A DNA stretch of 64,000 bases, from assembly GCA_019421015.1 (NCBI GenBank), contig JAHZGC010000022.1, positions 4,501-68,500 on the forward strand. The letters are read 5' to 3'. Each line of letters starts with the position of its first letter. Position 1 is the first letter of the stretch. The position numbers and the translations under genes are program-made. Below, in pieces: positions 50,945-60,150 of the stretch. Source of the DNA: Coriobacteriaceae bacterium (lineage in GTDB: Bacteria; Actinomycetota; Coriobacteriia; Coriobacteriales; UMGS124). The notes below the pieces were generated by a model. The model did no database searches, was not told the origin of the DNA, and worked only from the letters and a program-made list of their open reading frames with translations.

Positions 50945-52321
50945 TTAGTCAAAGCAACCGGTGGGCCCGCTCTTGCGTCGACGAGATGAAGGCGCACCCA
51001 CATACCCGTAGCGCTTGCCCAGCCTCACCATGAACAGGGCCGTCACCGTCACCGACGCCAGCTCGGCCAGGTTGATGGACGCCCATATGCCCGACGCGCC
51101 CAGAAGCAGCGGCAGCGTGATAATCGCGCCCACCTCGAACACGAGCGTGCGCAAGAACGATATGGCCGCGGACACCGTGCCGTTGCCGAGCGAGGTAAAG
51201 AACGACGACCCGTAGATAGAGAATCCCATGAGCAGGAAGGCAAAGGAGTAGATGCGGAACGCCCCCACCGTGAGGTCGGTCAGGCCCGCGTCGTACCCGA
51301 CGAACGCAACGGCGATCGGCCGCGCGAACGCTTGGGCCAGGACGAACATCGCAATGCCCGAGAAGCCGACGAACAAAAGGCCCTTCTTCAGCAGGGAACA
51401 CATCTCGCATGTATTCTTGGCCCCAAACTGGTAGCTCATCAGCGGGGCCGAGCCCATGGAGTAGCCCATGAACACCGCCGCGAAGATCATCACGACGTAC
51501 ATGATCACCCCGTAGGCCGCGACGCCCTCCTCGCCGAGATAGCGCATGAGCTGCAGGTTGTAGAGCACCGCCACGAGCGAGGCTGCCACGTTCGACATCA
51601 TCTCCGACGAGCCGTTCAAACAGGCGCGCCCCAGCACGCGCGGCTCGAAGGCGCACGGACCCAGCCGCAGGAAGCTACCGTTGTTCCGGGAGAAGTAGAC
51701 AAGGCCGGCCGCCCCGCCGATGCACTGGCTAACGTTGGTGGCAAGGGCGGCCCCCTCCAGCCCCCAGCCAAGAACGCCGACCAGCAGCGCGTCGAGCAGG
51801 ATGTTTGCAATTCCGGCGCCGAGGATGACGAAGAAGCCGGTCTGGGGCTTGCCCGCCGCCACAAAGAAGCTCTGGAACACATACTGGAGCACGAAGAAGG
51901 GCAGCGTCAGCATCATCATCCGGCCGTAGGTGACGCTGTCGGCGAGCATCGAACCCTGGGCACCCATGGCCTGCGCCGCGGCCGGGATAAGGGCGAACCC
52001 ACACGCCGCCAGGATCACTCCCACCGTGGCGGCCGTATAGACCAACAGGGAGAAGTGACGCCGCGCAGAGCGCTCGTCACCTTCCCCGCGCTCCTTGCTG
52101 ACCAGGGCCGACCCGCCGGTGCCGATCATGAACCCGACGGCGGCCAGTATGGTGGCCACGGGCATTATGAAGTTCACGGCGGCCAGCGCCGTCTTCCCGG
52201 CGAAGTTCGACACAAAGAAGCCGTCGACGATGCCGTAGATGGACGTGAATATCATCATGGCGATGGATGGCAGCACGTATTTGAGCAGCCGCGGCCAGGT
52301 GAGATGTTGCGACATGTCCAT
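50945..52321 (-). CDS. MATE-family multidrug/sodium antiporter
   Basis: A 458-residue polytopic exporter of the MATE family with 12 helices in two halves (YGIVDGFFVSNFAGKTALAA; QFFGAKN-type runs such as MSYQFGAKNTCEMCSLLKKG in the second half). The frame is open well upstream, but the ATG at 52321 has AGGAGG 8 bases before it and fits the family. The MarR gene lies upstream on the same strand, 109 bases away, and likely controls it. Confidence 0.86.
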   Translation of the reverse strand: MDMSQHLTWPRLLKYVLPSIAMMIFTSIYGIVDGFFVSNFAGKTALAAVNFIMPVATILAAVGFMIGTGGSALVSKERGEGDERSARRHFSLLVYTAATVGVILAACGFALIPAAAQAMGAQGSMLADSVTYGRMMMLTLPFFVLQYVFQSFFVAAGKPQTGFFVILGAGIANILLDALLVGVLGWGLEGAALATNVSQCIGGAAGLVYFSRNNGSFLRLGPCAFEPRVLGRACLNGSSEMMSNVAASLVAVLYNLQLMRYLGEEGVAAYGVIMYVVMIFAAVFMGYSMGSAPLMSYQFGAKNTCEMCSLLKKGLLFVGFSGIAMFVLAQAFARPIAVAFVGYDAGLTDLTVGAFRIYSFAFLLMGFSIYGSSFFTSLGNGTVSAAISFLRTLVFEVGAIITLPLLLGASGIWASINLAELASVTVTALFMVRLGKRYGYVGAPSSRRRKSGPTGCFD

Positions 52322-52430
52322 GGGCGAGACCTCCTGGTAGGCGGGTTTTGGGCCAGGCTGACGCCGGCCCCGGGCGATTCGGGACCTGACCGTGCAGGGT
52401 ATGTGAGACTGGGTTCGGACTACGGGCGCT

Positions 52431-52922
52431 TTAGCAGCGCTTTGACGGCCTCTCGTCGACAAGACCGAACGCAACAAACGAGTCCTTGAGCTGGGCGACG
52501 TAACTGCCGAGCGTGTCGACGATGGCGCGACGACGTTCCTCGTCAAAGGCCGAGAGCGCGGCACGCTCCGCCTCCATTACCGGGGCCACGTCCTCTTCCA
52601 CCCGGCTTCTGCCGCGCTCGGTGAGGCAAAGGCGGCTCTCGCGCCCATCAATGGGCTCTTCTGCAACCAACCCCTCCTCCCTGAGTTTCTTGGCCGTGTA
52701 GCTCACCGTCTGCTTCGGGATGTAGGCCTGGTCGCTCAGCTGCTTCTGCGACAGGCTCCCGCACTGGTAGAGCGCATAGAGAATGCTGAAGGCGTTGCTC
52801 GACAGGCTCCGCTTGCTTGCGGCTGCGTGGTAGAGCTCGTTCATCTGCTCAAACAGACGGTTGATGGCGCTAATCCCATCGGCGATCGCATCCGGAGAAC
52901 CTTGCGTGGCGGAATCGTTCAT
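52431..52922 (-). CDS. MarR-family repressor
   Basis: A 163-residue winged-helix regulator with SQKQLSDQAYIPKQTVSYTA (recognition helix) and GLVAEEPIDGRESRLCLTER (wing). It should repress itself and the MATE gene. Two 20-bp palindromes are directly upstream of its start. Confidence 0.88.
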   Translation of the reverse strand: MNDSATQGSPDAIADGISAINRLFEQMNELYHAAASKRSLSSNAFSILYALYQCGSLSQKQLSDQAYIPKQTVSYTAKKLREEGLVAEEPIDGRESRLCLTERGRSRVEEDVAPVMEAERAALSAFDEERRRAIVDTLGSYVAQLKDSFVAFGLVDERPSKRC

Positions 52923-52939
52923 GACGCTCCCTTATATCC

Positions 52940-52980
52940 ATAGTCCAACTTGGGACTATAATAGTCTAAGATTGGACTAT
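52940..52980. promoter_or_regulatory. Two tandem MarR-type operators
   Basis: 52940-52959: ATAGTCCAACTTGGGACTAT. 52961-52980: ATAGTCTAAGATTGGACTAT. Both are imperfect 20-bp palindromes of the same design, 1 base apart, on the upstream side of the MarR gene. Probably two MarR dimers bind side by side. Confidence 0.85.
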
Positions 52981-53182
52981 TTGGAGGGCCTCATGAATGC
53001 TCCATAGAGATTGCAGCGGCACGGGATTCTATGTCGGGGTTGTCGGAGCAGGTAGACCGTGTGATGCGATATCCCGTGGATTCCGGGGCCGACACCTTGC
53101 CGGGCATGCGCAGGGGGTCCAAAAGCCGAGGGCCGCTCGTCGAGCGAGACGGGCGCCCTCCCTGCCCTCACGCCGAGAAGCG
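52981..53182 (+). other. Intergenic region with orphan ribosome site and mini ORF
   Basis: Right after the operators, GGAGGG is followed 5 bases later by ATG-AAT-GCT-CCA-TAG, a four-codon ORF. The rest of the 200 bases has no convincing gene; a 51-codon frame starting at 53031 cannot be supported. A once-divergent gene here may have been lost. Confidence 0.35.
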
Positions 53183-53650
53183 CTAGAAGTTGAACTCGGC
53201 CTCCCAGTCGAAGTCACCGCTCTCCTCGTAGGACCTGGGCCAGTGGGCGCACCACTCGGGCACCGACGGGTTCTCAACGCGGTCGACGCTCGGGGTGTAG
53301 GGCTTTAAGTCAAGCACCGGGCTTTCTGGGAACGCGTCAATGTAGTAGAGCCCGACCGTCGCCGCTGCCTCGTCCACGTAGGCTATGCCGACGCTGGACA
53401 CGGCTATGGGGTTGGGCCGCATCGGAGATCGTGTGGCGAACACGCCAAGCTCGTCCGGCCCCTTCGCGTACGGCTGCTCCTCCACGAGGGTTCCCCGGCC
53501 CTCCGTTCGGTCAAACCACCAGATGACTTGCAGGTGGCTGTACCCATCCAGGCCCCTCAGTGCAGGGGCGTACTCCGAATCCAGGGCAATTCTGAACTCG
53601 CCGTCTTCGCACTCAACTCTTCCGATGGGATGCACTTCCATCTTGCTCAT
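53183..53650 (-). CDS. tRNA (adenine-N6)-methyltransferase TrmO-like (TsaA family)
   Basis: A 155-residue TsaA/TrmO-fold protein with YSHLQVIWWFDR, FATRSPMRPNPIAVSSV and DLKPYTPSVDR, all hallmarks of the family. TrmO methylates a modified adenosine in tRNA in E. coli, which is the family reference. GGAGGT lies 5 bases before the ATG at 53650. The C-terminal extension of E. coli TrmO is short or missing here. Confidence 0.84.
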   Translation of the reverse strand: MSKMEVHPIGRVECEDGEFRIALDSEYAPALRGLDGYSHLQVIWWFDRTEGRGTLVEEQPYAKGPDELGVFATRSPMRPNPIAVSSVGIAYVDEAAATVGLYYIDAFPESPVLDLKPYTPSVDRVENPSVPEWCAHWPRSYEESGDFDWEAEFNF

Positions 53651-53816
53651 GGAAACCTCCAAACATGCTGTGGGTTACATCTCATCGAGCGCTCGATGAC
53701 CCCATCCTACAAAGTGTGGGGAACACTTCAAGCCCCTTTTTGAAAACAAGGAATATCGGAGGGAGACGCCAAGGCCGAGAACAGTCTCTTACGCGTCGCA
53801 ACGTCCATACGTGTCA

Positions 53817-53852
53817 TGTCAAAATAGTCCCATCCTTGGGAGTATTTTGACA
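53817..53852. repeat. Perfect hairpin in the 53651-54077 non-coding region
   Basis: TGTCAAAATA-g-TCCCA, loop TCCT, TGGGA-g-TATTTTGACA. All 16 arm bases pair except a G-G. Could be a mini-element, an operator or a terminator (no T run follows). Nothing else in the 427-base gap before the next gene could be assigned, though it is less GC-rich than average. Confidence 0.7.
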
Positions 53853-54077
53853 ATCAATGGGAGCTGATATTTTGGTTTAAGGCGCGGCGTCTTAGACTCA
53901 CCGACGTCATCATGGACAAGTCACCGCATCAGCAGCCTTGCCCTCTGCCATCGTCGGGGTTACCGACCGATGAAACTCCTACCATCTAACCCTCAAAGAT
54001 TTGCATCCATCCAACGTTCGAAATGGCGAAGAGTAAAATGCTGCACATTGCAGCAAGCAAGCTAGCAAGGGAGAAGG

Positions 54078-54896
54078 ATGATGCCAAAGAGCAGAAACAT
54101 GTCCATCCAGTTCGTTGGCGGCATTCCCGACGGCATACGCGTGTGCCGTTGTACCGGCCGTCAGCTTGTAACCATCGTCGTGCCGCGAGACCTTCTCCCT
54201 GAAGCGAAAAGGTTAGGAAACCTGCCTGAACGAGGCATCTACTACCTCCTTAAGCCGGAACGGGGCGGTATCTCCCGAGCCTATGCCGGACAGACAACAC
54301 AGGGGCTGAAGCGCCTGGACGACCACAAAGCAAACAAAGATTGGTGGGATCTGGCGGTCATGCATCTGGCCCCGCACGAAGCGCTCACCCTTGACATCGT
54401 GAACGGGCTTGAAGGCCACGCCATCAGAAGGCTCTCCGAAAGCGGATGCGATACCGCAAATGACAAGCCCAACAACATCCACGTAAATGAGTTCGACATC
54501 ACCGCCATTGAGGAGCTTTACGAGGACATCATCTTCCGTATGGAGGCGCTCGGATACGGCCTGCGACCGCCGGAGACGAAAAAACCCGAACTTCCCGTGT
54601 TCCACACCAAGAAGCATGGTATACAAGGTCGCGGCATATATGATTCCATCGCAGGCACCTTCACGCTACTTGCCGGTTGTGAGATTGACCTCTTGCACGA
54701 ACCAATCCGCCGCAACGTCAGCAACGACCTCGAGGGTCTCATCGACAAGGACGGCAAGCTCATCTCAGCAGTGGAACTCCCGTCACCTAGCGCAGCCGCC
54801 AGCGCGGTGCTAGGTGGCAACCAGAATGGCTGGACCGAATGGGTGGACGAGAATGGGAGAACACTAGATAGCATTTACAGGGGCAACGGGAAATAG
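54078..54896 (+). CDS. GIY-YIG nuclease-domain protein with DUF4357-like C-terminus
   Basis: A 272-residue protein. A GIY-YIG core at about 45-125 shows ERGIYYLLKPERGGISRAYA and GLKRLDDHKANKDWWD and ends with an E in NGLEGHAIRRLSESG. The last 40 residues (ASAVLGGNQNGWTEW then GRTLDSIYR) look like DUF4357. This pairing is found in nucleases linked to restriction systems. GGGAGAAGG precedes the first of two ATG codons. It lies in a less GC-rich stretch together with the next gene. Confidence 0.78.
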   Translation: MMPKSRNMSIQFVGGIPDGIRVCRCTGRQLVTIVVPRDLLPEAKRLGNLPERGIYYLLKPERGGISRAYAGQTTQGLKRLDDHKANKDWWDLAVMHLAPHEALTLDIVNGLEGHAIRRLSESGCDTANDKPNNIHVNEFDITAIEELYEDIIFRMEALGYGLRPPETKKPELPVFHTKKHGIQGRGIYDSIAGTFTLLAGCEIDLLHEPIRRNVSNDLEGLIDKDGKLISAVELPSPSAAASAVLGGNQNGWTEWVDENGRTLDSIYRGNGK

Positions 54897-55034
54897 ACAT
54901 CTCCAACATGGATGGAGATTTTTGCATGCAAACCCTATACAAGCATTTTTTGCAGTCACAAATCAACTAGTAGCTAAGCAATCAATATAAAACGCAAGGT
55001 AAAATGATACAAAGACATGCGATTGGAGGACAAC

Positions 55035-55532
55035 ATGGAGGGGTTGGGCCCTCAGGTCAAAAAGCCTGTAGAGAATTCCAAAGAAAGAATGACAGAAACA
55101 GAGCCCGAAGCTAACATCCCAGAAAAGAAACCGCCTGTACAATTTGTACGTGAAAAGGCCACGGTGATTTCTACCGCCGTTGCGAAAAGGGCAAATAGAG
55201 TCGTCCAATTCCTTAAGGACCACAAAGGGGCAATCGCCACCGGGGCGGTCACCGTTGTCGGAGCCATAGCCTATGTCGCTAGCGCACAAGAGAATAATCA
55301 ACTACGAGAAGAAAATGCGCAGCTGACAGCTGACAACAAGGCTCTGTTGAAAGAAAACGAAACCGAACATGCGGTCAACGACTTGCTCGCCGCCCGTGTC
55401 AATAACCTTGAAAACCTTTGCGAAGAAAAGGACGCCTACTTCAAAGAAGCAATCTCGGATGGTCTTCGTCACGGAAGCTCCCTCGCGGGAAAACACATGG
55501 CGGATAGAAGAGACTATCTCAGCGGAAAATAG
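55035..55532 (+). CDS. Single-pass membrane protein with coiled coil
   Basis: A 165-residue protein: hydrophilic N-terminus (about 60 residues), one helix (GAIATGAVTVVGAIAYVAS, about 75-95), then a coiled coil (QLREENAQLTADNKALLKEN) and a short tail. Less GC-rich than the surroundings. I prefer the ATG at 55035, which has GGAGG 6 bases upstream, to the ATG at 55017. Function unknown; the 142 bases after it hold a short GAGAG hairpin only. Confidence 0.6.
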   Translation: MEGLGPQVKKPVENSKERMTETEPEANIPEKKPPVQFVREKATVISTAVAKRANRVVQFLKDHKGAIATGAVTVVGAIAYVASAQENNQLREENAQLTADNKALLKENETEHAVNDLLAARVNNLENLCEEKDAYFKEAISDGLRHGSSLAGKHMADRRDYLSGK

Positions 55533-55674
55533 GTCCCCGCTACGTACCGCCCTCTGAAAACGAGAGAGGGGCCCCAGAAGACGGGCACGGTGGCGGGGAG
55601 GACCTCCGACCGTTGTGGGCTGTCCATGCCACACCACCGTCTACCACGTCTTCACAACCCCAGCCGCGCAGGCA

Positions 55675-57621
55675 TTACCTGTAATCGAGCCCTGCGGCCT
55701 CGTATCCCAACAGCCGCTCGAAGATGATACGCAGGTCCTCGTCATCCAGGTAGCCGCCCTCGAGACAGCCGCGGTCAATCGCGTCGAGCATCGTTTGCTC
55801 CTTTTCCTTCAAACGATTATAAATCACGGCGTCGAGGGAGAGTTCCCGACCGTCACGCATGAACTTCTCAAGCATGAAGTAGTAGCGTGTCTTCTGGTCG
55901 TCGGGCAGACCAAGGCGATGTATGCGATCCTTAGACTGCAGCAGATGAACCAGGTTGTAGCTATATTCGAAATACACTGCGTCATGGCACACGCTATGCA
56001 ACGACACCGACTCGGCGAGCGTCTGCGGATTCGTCACGAGCACCTTGAAGCGCCCCGCCCGGAAATCGTCCAGAATCTCCCGACGCTCGTCCTGCGGAGT
56101 CGACCCACAAATCACCTCAGTGGGAATACCCATAGCAGAAAGGTCACGGTGTAAGTTCGTGATACTACGTACGAAGATGCACCACACCACAACGGGGCGC
56201 CCCTGAGTCACTATATCGGCCACCAATTGCTCGCACGCCACAAGCTTCGAACTTGGCCGACTGCGCTCGATGGCCTCGTAGAACGTCTGCGAGAAGTCGA
56301 CGTAGTCGATGTCGGAATAGTCGTCACCCACCTGGTCGAGTACGTATTCAAGGTCACTAGGGTCCACGGCCGAGCAGAGCATCTCGGAATCGCTCTCGAG
56401 TTGAAGGGTGCGCACTATCCGTGCTAGGGCGTTGGGACACGACGCGTACAGAACGTGCAGCAGCGTGTTCTCGTCGGGCGTTGCCCCGACCTCCACGAGC
56501 TCATCGGGCTCCGGGCGCGGTACACCCAGCTCGTCCTTGTTCGTGCGGCAGAAGAAGGGCGCTAGGCTATCGTTCAGACTCATCTGAAGATCTACGTCGG
56601 GCGCGCGGAGCTCACCCGGTTCGTAGCCGAAGAAGGTGTCGTAATCCTCGGGGTACAGGATGTGCAGCAGGTTGTAGATATCCTGATAGGTGTTGGGGAT
56701 GGGCGTTCCCGTGAGTGCGATCACGAACTTCGCGCCCTCTGCCACTTCGAGCGCTGCACCCGCGCGCTTGCCGCCGATGGCCTTCACCCGATGCACCTCG
56801 TCGAACACGAGGAGCGTCTTGTGGGGGACGATGGCATGTAGCTCCCGCACGTAGCCCGAAAGAGACTCGTAGTTAAACATAAGCAGGTTACACGCGCCGC
56901 TGTCCAACGAAAGCGCATTGCGCCTACGCTCAGCTGGCATGGCCGCTATATCGGGATCGCCCAGCGAAAAGCACCTTAACGGCAGCTTCTCCCCAAAAGT
57001 GGCAACCCATTCCTTCTCCCACGACTCGAAGCCGTTCTTGGGGCACACCGCTACGATGCGCCGCGCAAGCCCCAGATGACGCAGGTAGGCGAACACGCCG
57101 AGCACCGTTGCAGTCTTACCGGCGCCGGGCACCGAGAAGTCGGCTGCACGCCCCACCGTGGCCATGAAGAAAGCATCGAGCATCTGGCGGTCGCGCAGGG
57201 GTCGCACCATCGAGGCATTCACTATGTCGCGAAACTCCCGGAAGCGCGGCCCCAGCCGCGGGTCGTCGGCAATGCTCTCGGCCGTCTGCGCTTTGATGGC
57301 GAGTCCCACCTCGGAGCGTTCACGTATGTAGGTCTCGCCAGCATTCACGAACGCACCGAAGCTCGGGTCCACCGCAACCTCGACGCCATGGCCATCGGCC
57401 TCCTGGATTGCTTCGAGCATCTCCTGGCACTCGCGCAGACCCATGCTGCCATCGAGCAGGATGCGGTCTCCGTCGGTGCCGTCAACGGCACTCGCAGGGT
57501 AGTACAGCCAGGCGCGCCACGCCGCCGATGCCATGAACGCAGCCACGTCCTGCCCTTCGACGCGCAAGTACATGCCCGGTCGAGCACTGTCGTAGCAGAC
57601 AACAATCTTAGGCACGCTCAT
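55675..57621 (-). CDS. SF2 (SNF2-like) helicase, last gene of the defence-like operon
   Basis: A 648-residue ATPase with the two RecA lobes of superfamily 2: motif I SVPGAGKT (163-170), motif II DEVH (274-277), motif III LTGTPIPN (303-310), and C-terminal motifs VLVTNPQTLAESVSLH and LQSKDRIHRLG. The first 150 residues are unlike known helicase accessory domains. It would move on DNA using ATP. The start at 57621 lies inside the end of the ParB-like gene (14-base overlap), so it is translated as part of that operon. Confidence 0.82.
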   Translation of the reverse strand: MSVPKIVVCYDSARPGMYLRVEGQDVAAFMASAAWRAWLYYPASAVDGTDGDRILLDGSMGLRECQEMLEAIQEADGHGVEVAVDPSFGAFVNAGETYIRERSEVGLAIKAQTAESIADDPRLGPRFREFRDIVNASMVRPLRDRQMLDAFFMATVGRAADFSVPGAGKTATVLGVFAYLRHLGLARRIVAVCPKNGFESWEKEWVATFGEKLPLRCFSLGDPDIAAMPAERRRNALSLDSGACNLLMFNYESLSGYVRELHAIVPHKTLLVFDEVHRVKAIGGKRAGAALEVAEGAKFVIALTGTPIPNTYQDIYNLLHILYPEDYDTFFGYEPGELRAPDVDLQMSLNDSLAPFFCRTNKDELGVPRPEPDELVEVGATPDENTLLHVLYASCPNALARIVRTLQLESDSEMLCSAVDPSDLEYVLDQVGDDYSDIDYVDFSQTFYEAIERSRPSSKLVACEQLVADIVTQGRPVVVWCIFVRSITNLHRDLSAMGIPTEVICGSTPQDERREILDDFRAGRFKVLVTNPQTLAESVSLHSVCHDAVYFEYSYNLVHLLQSKDRIHRLGLPDDQKTRYYFMLEKFMRDGRELSLDAVIYNRLKEKEQTMLDAIDRGCLEGGYLDDEDLRIIFERLLGYEAAGLDYR

Positions 57622-58819
57622 CAATCTCACCAATCAGCTGTTCCACCTTGTCGGCGACGGCCACGAGGTTACGTCGCACCTTCTCGAGTTCGTCGGGTCC
57701 CAGCACGTCGAGCATCTCGGGGAGAATCTTCTCGAGCTCGAAGAGGCAGTCGGCCGACTTCTTGGCCGGCGTGTCCATAAGTTTGATACGTCGCACGGTT
57801 TCCCTGGCGCGGTCCCCCGCGCGCCTGAAACCCTCGACAAGGTTGGCGTTTGAACGCAGCTCGCTCACTTTCTCGCGGGTAAGGGCACCGGGGCCCATCA
57901 TCTCAAGAAGTTCAGACATCGCTTGTTGTTCAGCCACCTTAAAGCCCGCCTCGGCGTCCGTACCCGCCACGTTGCCGAAGTCCCTGACATAGCGGGTAAT
58001 GTCGCCCTCGGGCTGCACCACCATATTGGCGAACATGAGCCGCTTGACAAGCTGCTTGTCGCGCTTGCTGTCGTATTTCTTCAACACACGGCTGAACTCG
58101 CCCAAGGGACCGTCCACCTTGAGAGCGCGGGCAAGGTGATACTGCTCGGGCGCCTGACAAAACTCGAGAAACTCTTCCATGTACTGTGCGCGATCGACGA
58201 GTTTTCTGACCTCGGCCTCGGTCATCCCCGTTGCATTACCGTACTCCGCCGGGGTAATGAGGTGGTTCTTTACCACGTCGCGGTACACGCCCACGAGGCG
58301 GTCGACCGGGTCGTAGGTGACCTTTTCCTCCTCGCCGATTTGGATAGCGAGCTCAAGTAGCTTGATACGTTTGGGGTCGCTGCCGGTGGCGTCGTCGAGG
58401 ATGGCAGCCTCGAACCAGCCGACCTCGTTTTTTGCCCGCGCACAGCGGCGGATGCACGTCAGGCGGCGATTGCCATCGATGACGCGCCCGTCGTTGAGCA
58501 CGATACCTGGTCTCAACTGACCGCGAAGGGCGATGCTCTTCTCGGTCTTCCTAAGCGCCTCGGGGTTGCTCTCGACGATAAACCCTTCGATAACAGTATT
58601 GTACTCGTCACGTCCAAGGGTGAGCAGGTCCGCGCCCTGTGCCGAGTTGTACTCGCTCACCCAGGTGGCGATGCGATCATTCTGGTCGTTATAGAACAGC
58701 AGGCCACATTTGATGCGGTAGATATCGAAGTCCCGCGTCACATTGTCGATGGAATGTTTCTCTTTGCGCCCCGTCGGCAGGACATTGCCGGTCTTGATTC
58801 CTTCGTCAAGCAAGCCCAT
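57608..58819 (-). CDS. ParB/sulfiredoxin-like domain protein
   Basis: A 403-residue protein. The region GQLRPGIVLNDGRVIDGNRR (100-119) is the ParB/Srx nucleotide-binding motif (GNRR for GxRR), and IEGFIVESNPEALRKTEKSI precedes it. A helix-rich middle (NATGMTEAEVRKLVDRAQYM) and C-terminal helices follow. Srx/ParB folds cleave DNA or hydrolyse NTPs in other defence systems. The start at 58819 has AAGGAGG 7 bases upstream and overlaps the upstream gene by 14 bases. Confidence 0.75.
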   Translation of the reverse strand: MGLLDEGIKTGNVLPTGRKEKHSIDNVTRDFDIYRIKCGLLFYNDQNDRIATWVSEYNSAQGADLLTLGRDEYNTVIEGFIVESNPEALRKTEKSIALRGQLRPGIVLNDGRVIDGNRRLTCIRRCARAKNEVGWFEAAILDDATGSDPKRIKLLELAIQIGEEEKVTYDPVDRLVGVYRDVVKNHLITPAEYGNATGMTEAEVRKLVDRAQYMEEFLEFCQAPEQYHLARALKVDGPLGEFSRVLKKYDSKRDKQLVKRLMFANMVVQPEGDITRYVRDFGNVAGTDAEAGFKVAEQQAMSELLEMMGPGALTREKVSELRSNANLVEGFRRAGDRARETVRRIKLMDTPAKKSADCLFELEKILPEMLDVLGPDELEKVRRNLVAVADKVEQLIGEIDERA

Positions 58820-60146
58820 CGCGTGCCTCCTTCTTCCATGCTTCCTTGGATGAGTAGTATGCGTCTCCAATGTCGTCGTAGTAGACCCCGGAGTTATGTA
58901 CAGTCGTCGTCAGGAGCGGCGCAGGGCATGTGATGCCCAGCTCGCTCACAAGCAGCCGCGGTAGATCATCGCGTTCGATTCCCTCATGGCGGGCAACGAG
59001 CCACTCGATGAGGTCGGTTGCCGCAAACCGCCCCTCTCCGCCGGTTACAAACACCTTGGATCCGGCGAGCGTGCAGCTACGAAAGAGATCGCTCGCGTCA
59101 AGCAGTCCCGCATAGAAATCGTCGGGCATTTCCAAGCTGTACAAAGGGTGTGAGGAGCCGTTGCTTGCACGCAAGCTCCCCACGGTGAAGGGTGCGCCCT
59201 CTGGTACATCCATGCTCACCGCAGGCGCGAACGATTCGATGTCTGCCACGCGAGCTCCCAGAACATCATGCAGCCTTGTGAACGAGATGTAGCTATCGCC
59301 CTCGTAGACAAGCACTTGATGGTTCGAAAGAGCCTGGCGCAGTACGTGCCGGAAGGAAGGGTGTCTCCACACGGCGTCTTCGAACCCAGCGTCGCCCTTC
59401 GCGAAGGACGGGTGGGCATCCAGTAACCGCGTGAAATGCCCAATGGGTGTGTCTTCCTCACGGAAAAGGAGATCGTGGTCCTCGTAGTAGCCAGCATCTT
59501 CAACGCCGCGCTCGAGCGCCTCGGCGCACTCGCCAGGAAATTCGAAGCTAAAGCGCCGGCGCACGAGCCCAGCGTCGCAAATGCCGCCGTTGAGCTCTCG
59601 GGCGAGGAAGCCGCCAAGGGTGGTTATCTCGCGACTACCGTCATCGTTCGCCCCGGCTTCGTCCACGCCAGCCTTTCCGTCGGAGGTGGTATCCATGGCG
59701 GTGCACGCATCGCCTGTGGACGCACCCCTGACGCCCAACCACTCCTCAAAGCTCACATCCGAGGGTTCGGCGAACAAGTCAAGCCATATCGCGGCGATGC
59801 CTGCGCTAAAGCCATACTCGCGCTCGTAAGCCTTCGCGACGACGTTCCTGGGCTCGTCCGTGTGGCGCTCGGCAAAAGCACGCACCTGGCGTCGGCGGTC
59901 AACCTTGCCGAACCCTACGGAGAGGTGGTCGCTCAAGGTGATGCCCTCGTCGGCGTTCCAGAAAACCTGCCTCATCTCATTGTAGAGCGCGTCGGGCGTA
60001 GCTATCCCCGCCCGCCTTAGCTCGCTGCGCGAGGCGCGGAAAACGAGACGGACACTTAGCTCGGTACCCTCGCGCCGCACGGCTGCTACCGCCGCGCGTA
60101 CCGCGTCTGCACGCCTGTCCCACGGGTTGTCGATTGCGTTTACCAC
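58806..60146 (-). CDS. Unknown protein of the defence-like operon
   Basis: A 446-residue protein of unknown function. Its N-terminal part has LSVRLVFRASRSELRRAGIA and PDALYNEMRQVFWNADEGIT, helix-rich with a winged-helix look; the middle has an acidic stretch (DGKAGVDEAGANDDGSRE); the last part carries FVTGGEGRFAATDLIEWLVA. No catalytic motif stands out. It starts with GTG 4 bases past the helicase gene stop. It may be the specificity or adaptor subunit. Confidence 0.6.
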   Translation of the reverse strand: MVNAIDNPWDRRADAVRAAVAAVRREGTELSVRLVFRASRSELRRAGIATPDALYNEMRQVFWNADEGITLSDHLSVGFGKVDRRRQVRAFAERHTDEPRNVVAKAYEREYGFSAGIAAIWLDLFAEPSDVSFEEWLGVRGASTGDACTAMDTTSDGKAGVDEAGANDDGSREITTLGGFLARELNGGICDAGLVRRRFSFEFPGECAEALERGVEDAGYYEDHDLLFREEDTPIGHFTRLLDAHPSFAKGDAGFEDAVWRHPSFRHVLRQALSNHQVLVYEGDSYISFTRLHDVLGARVADIESFAPAVSMDVPEGAPFTVGSLRASNGSSHPLYSLEMPDDFYAGLLDASDLFRSCTLAGSKVFVTGGEGRFAATDLIEWLVARHEGIERDDLPRLLVSELGITCPAPLLTTTVHNSGVYYDDIGDAYYSSKEAWKKEARDGLA

Positions 60147-60150
60147 GCGC

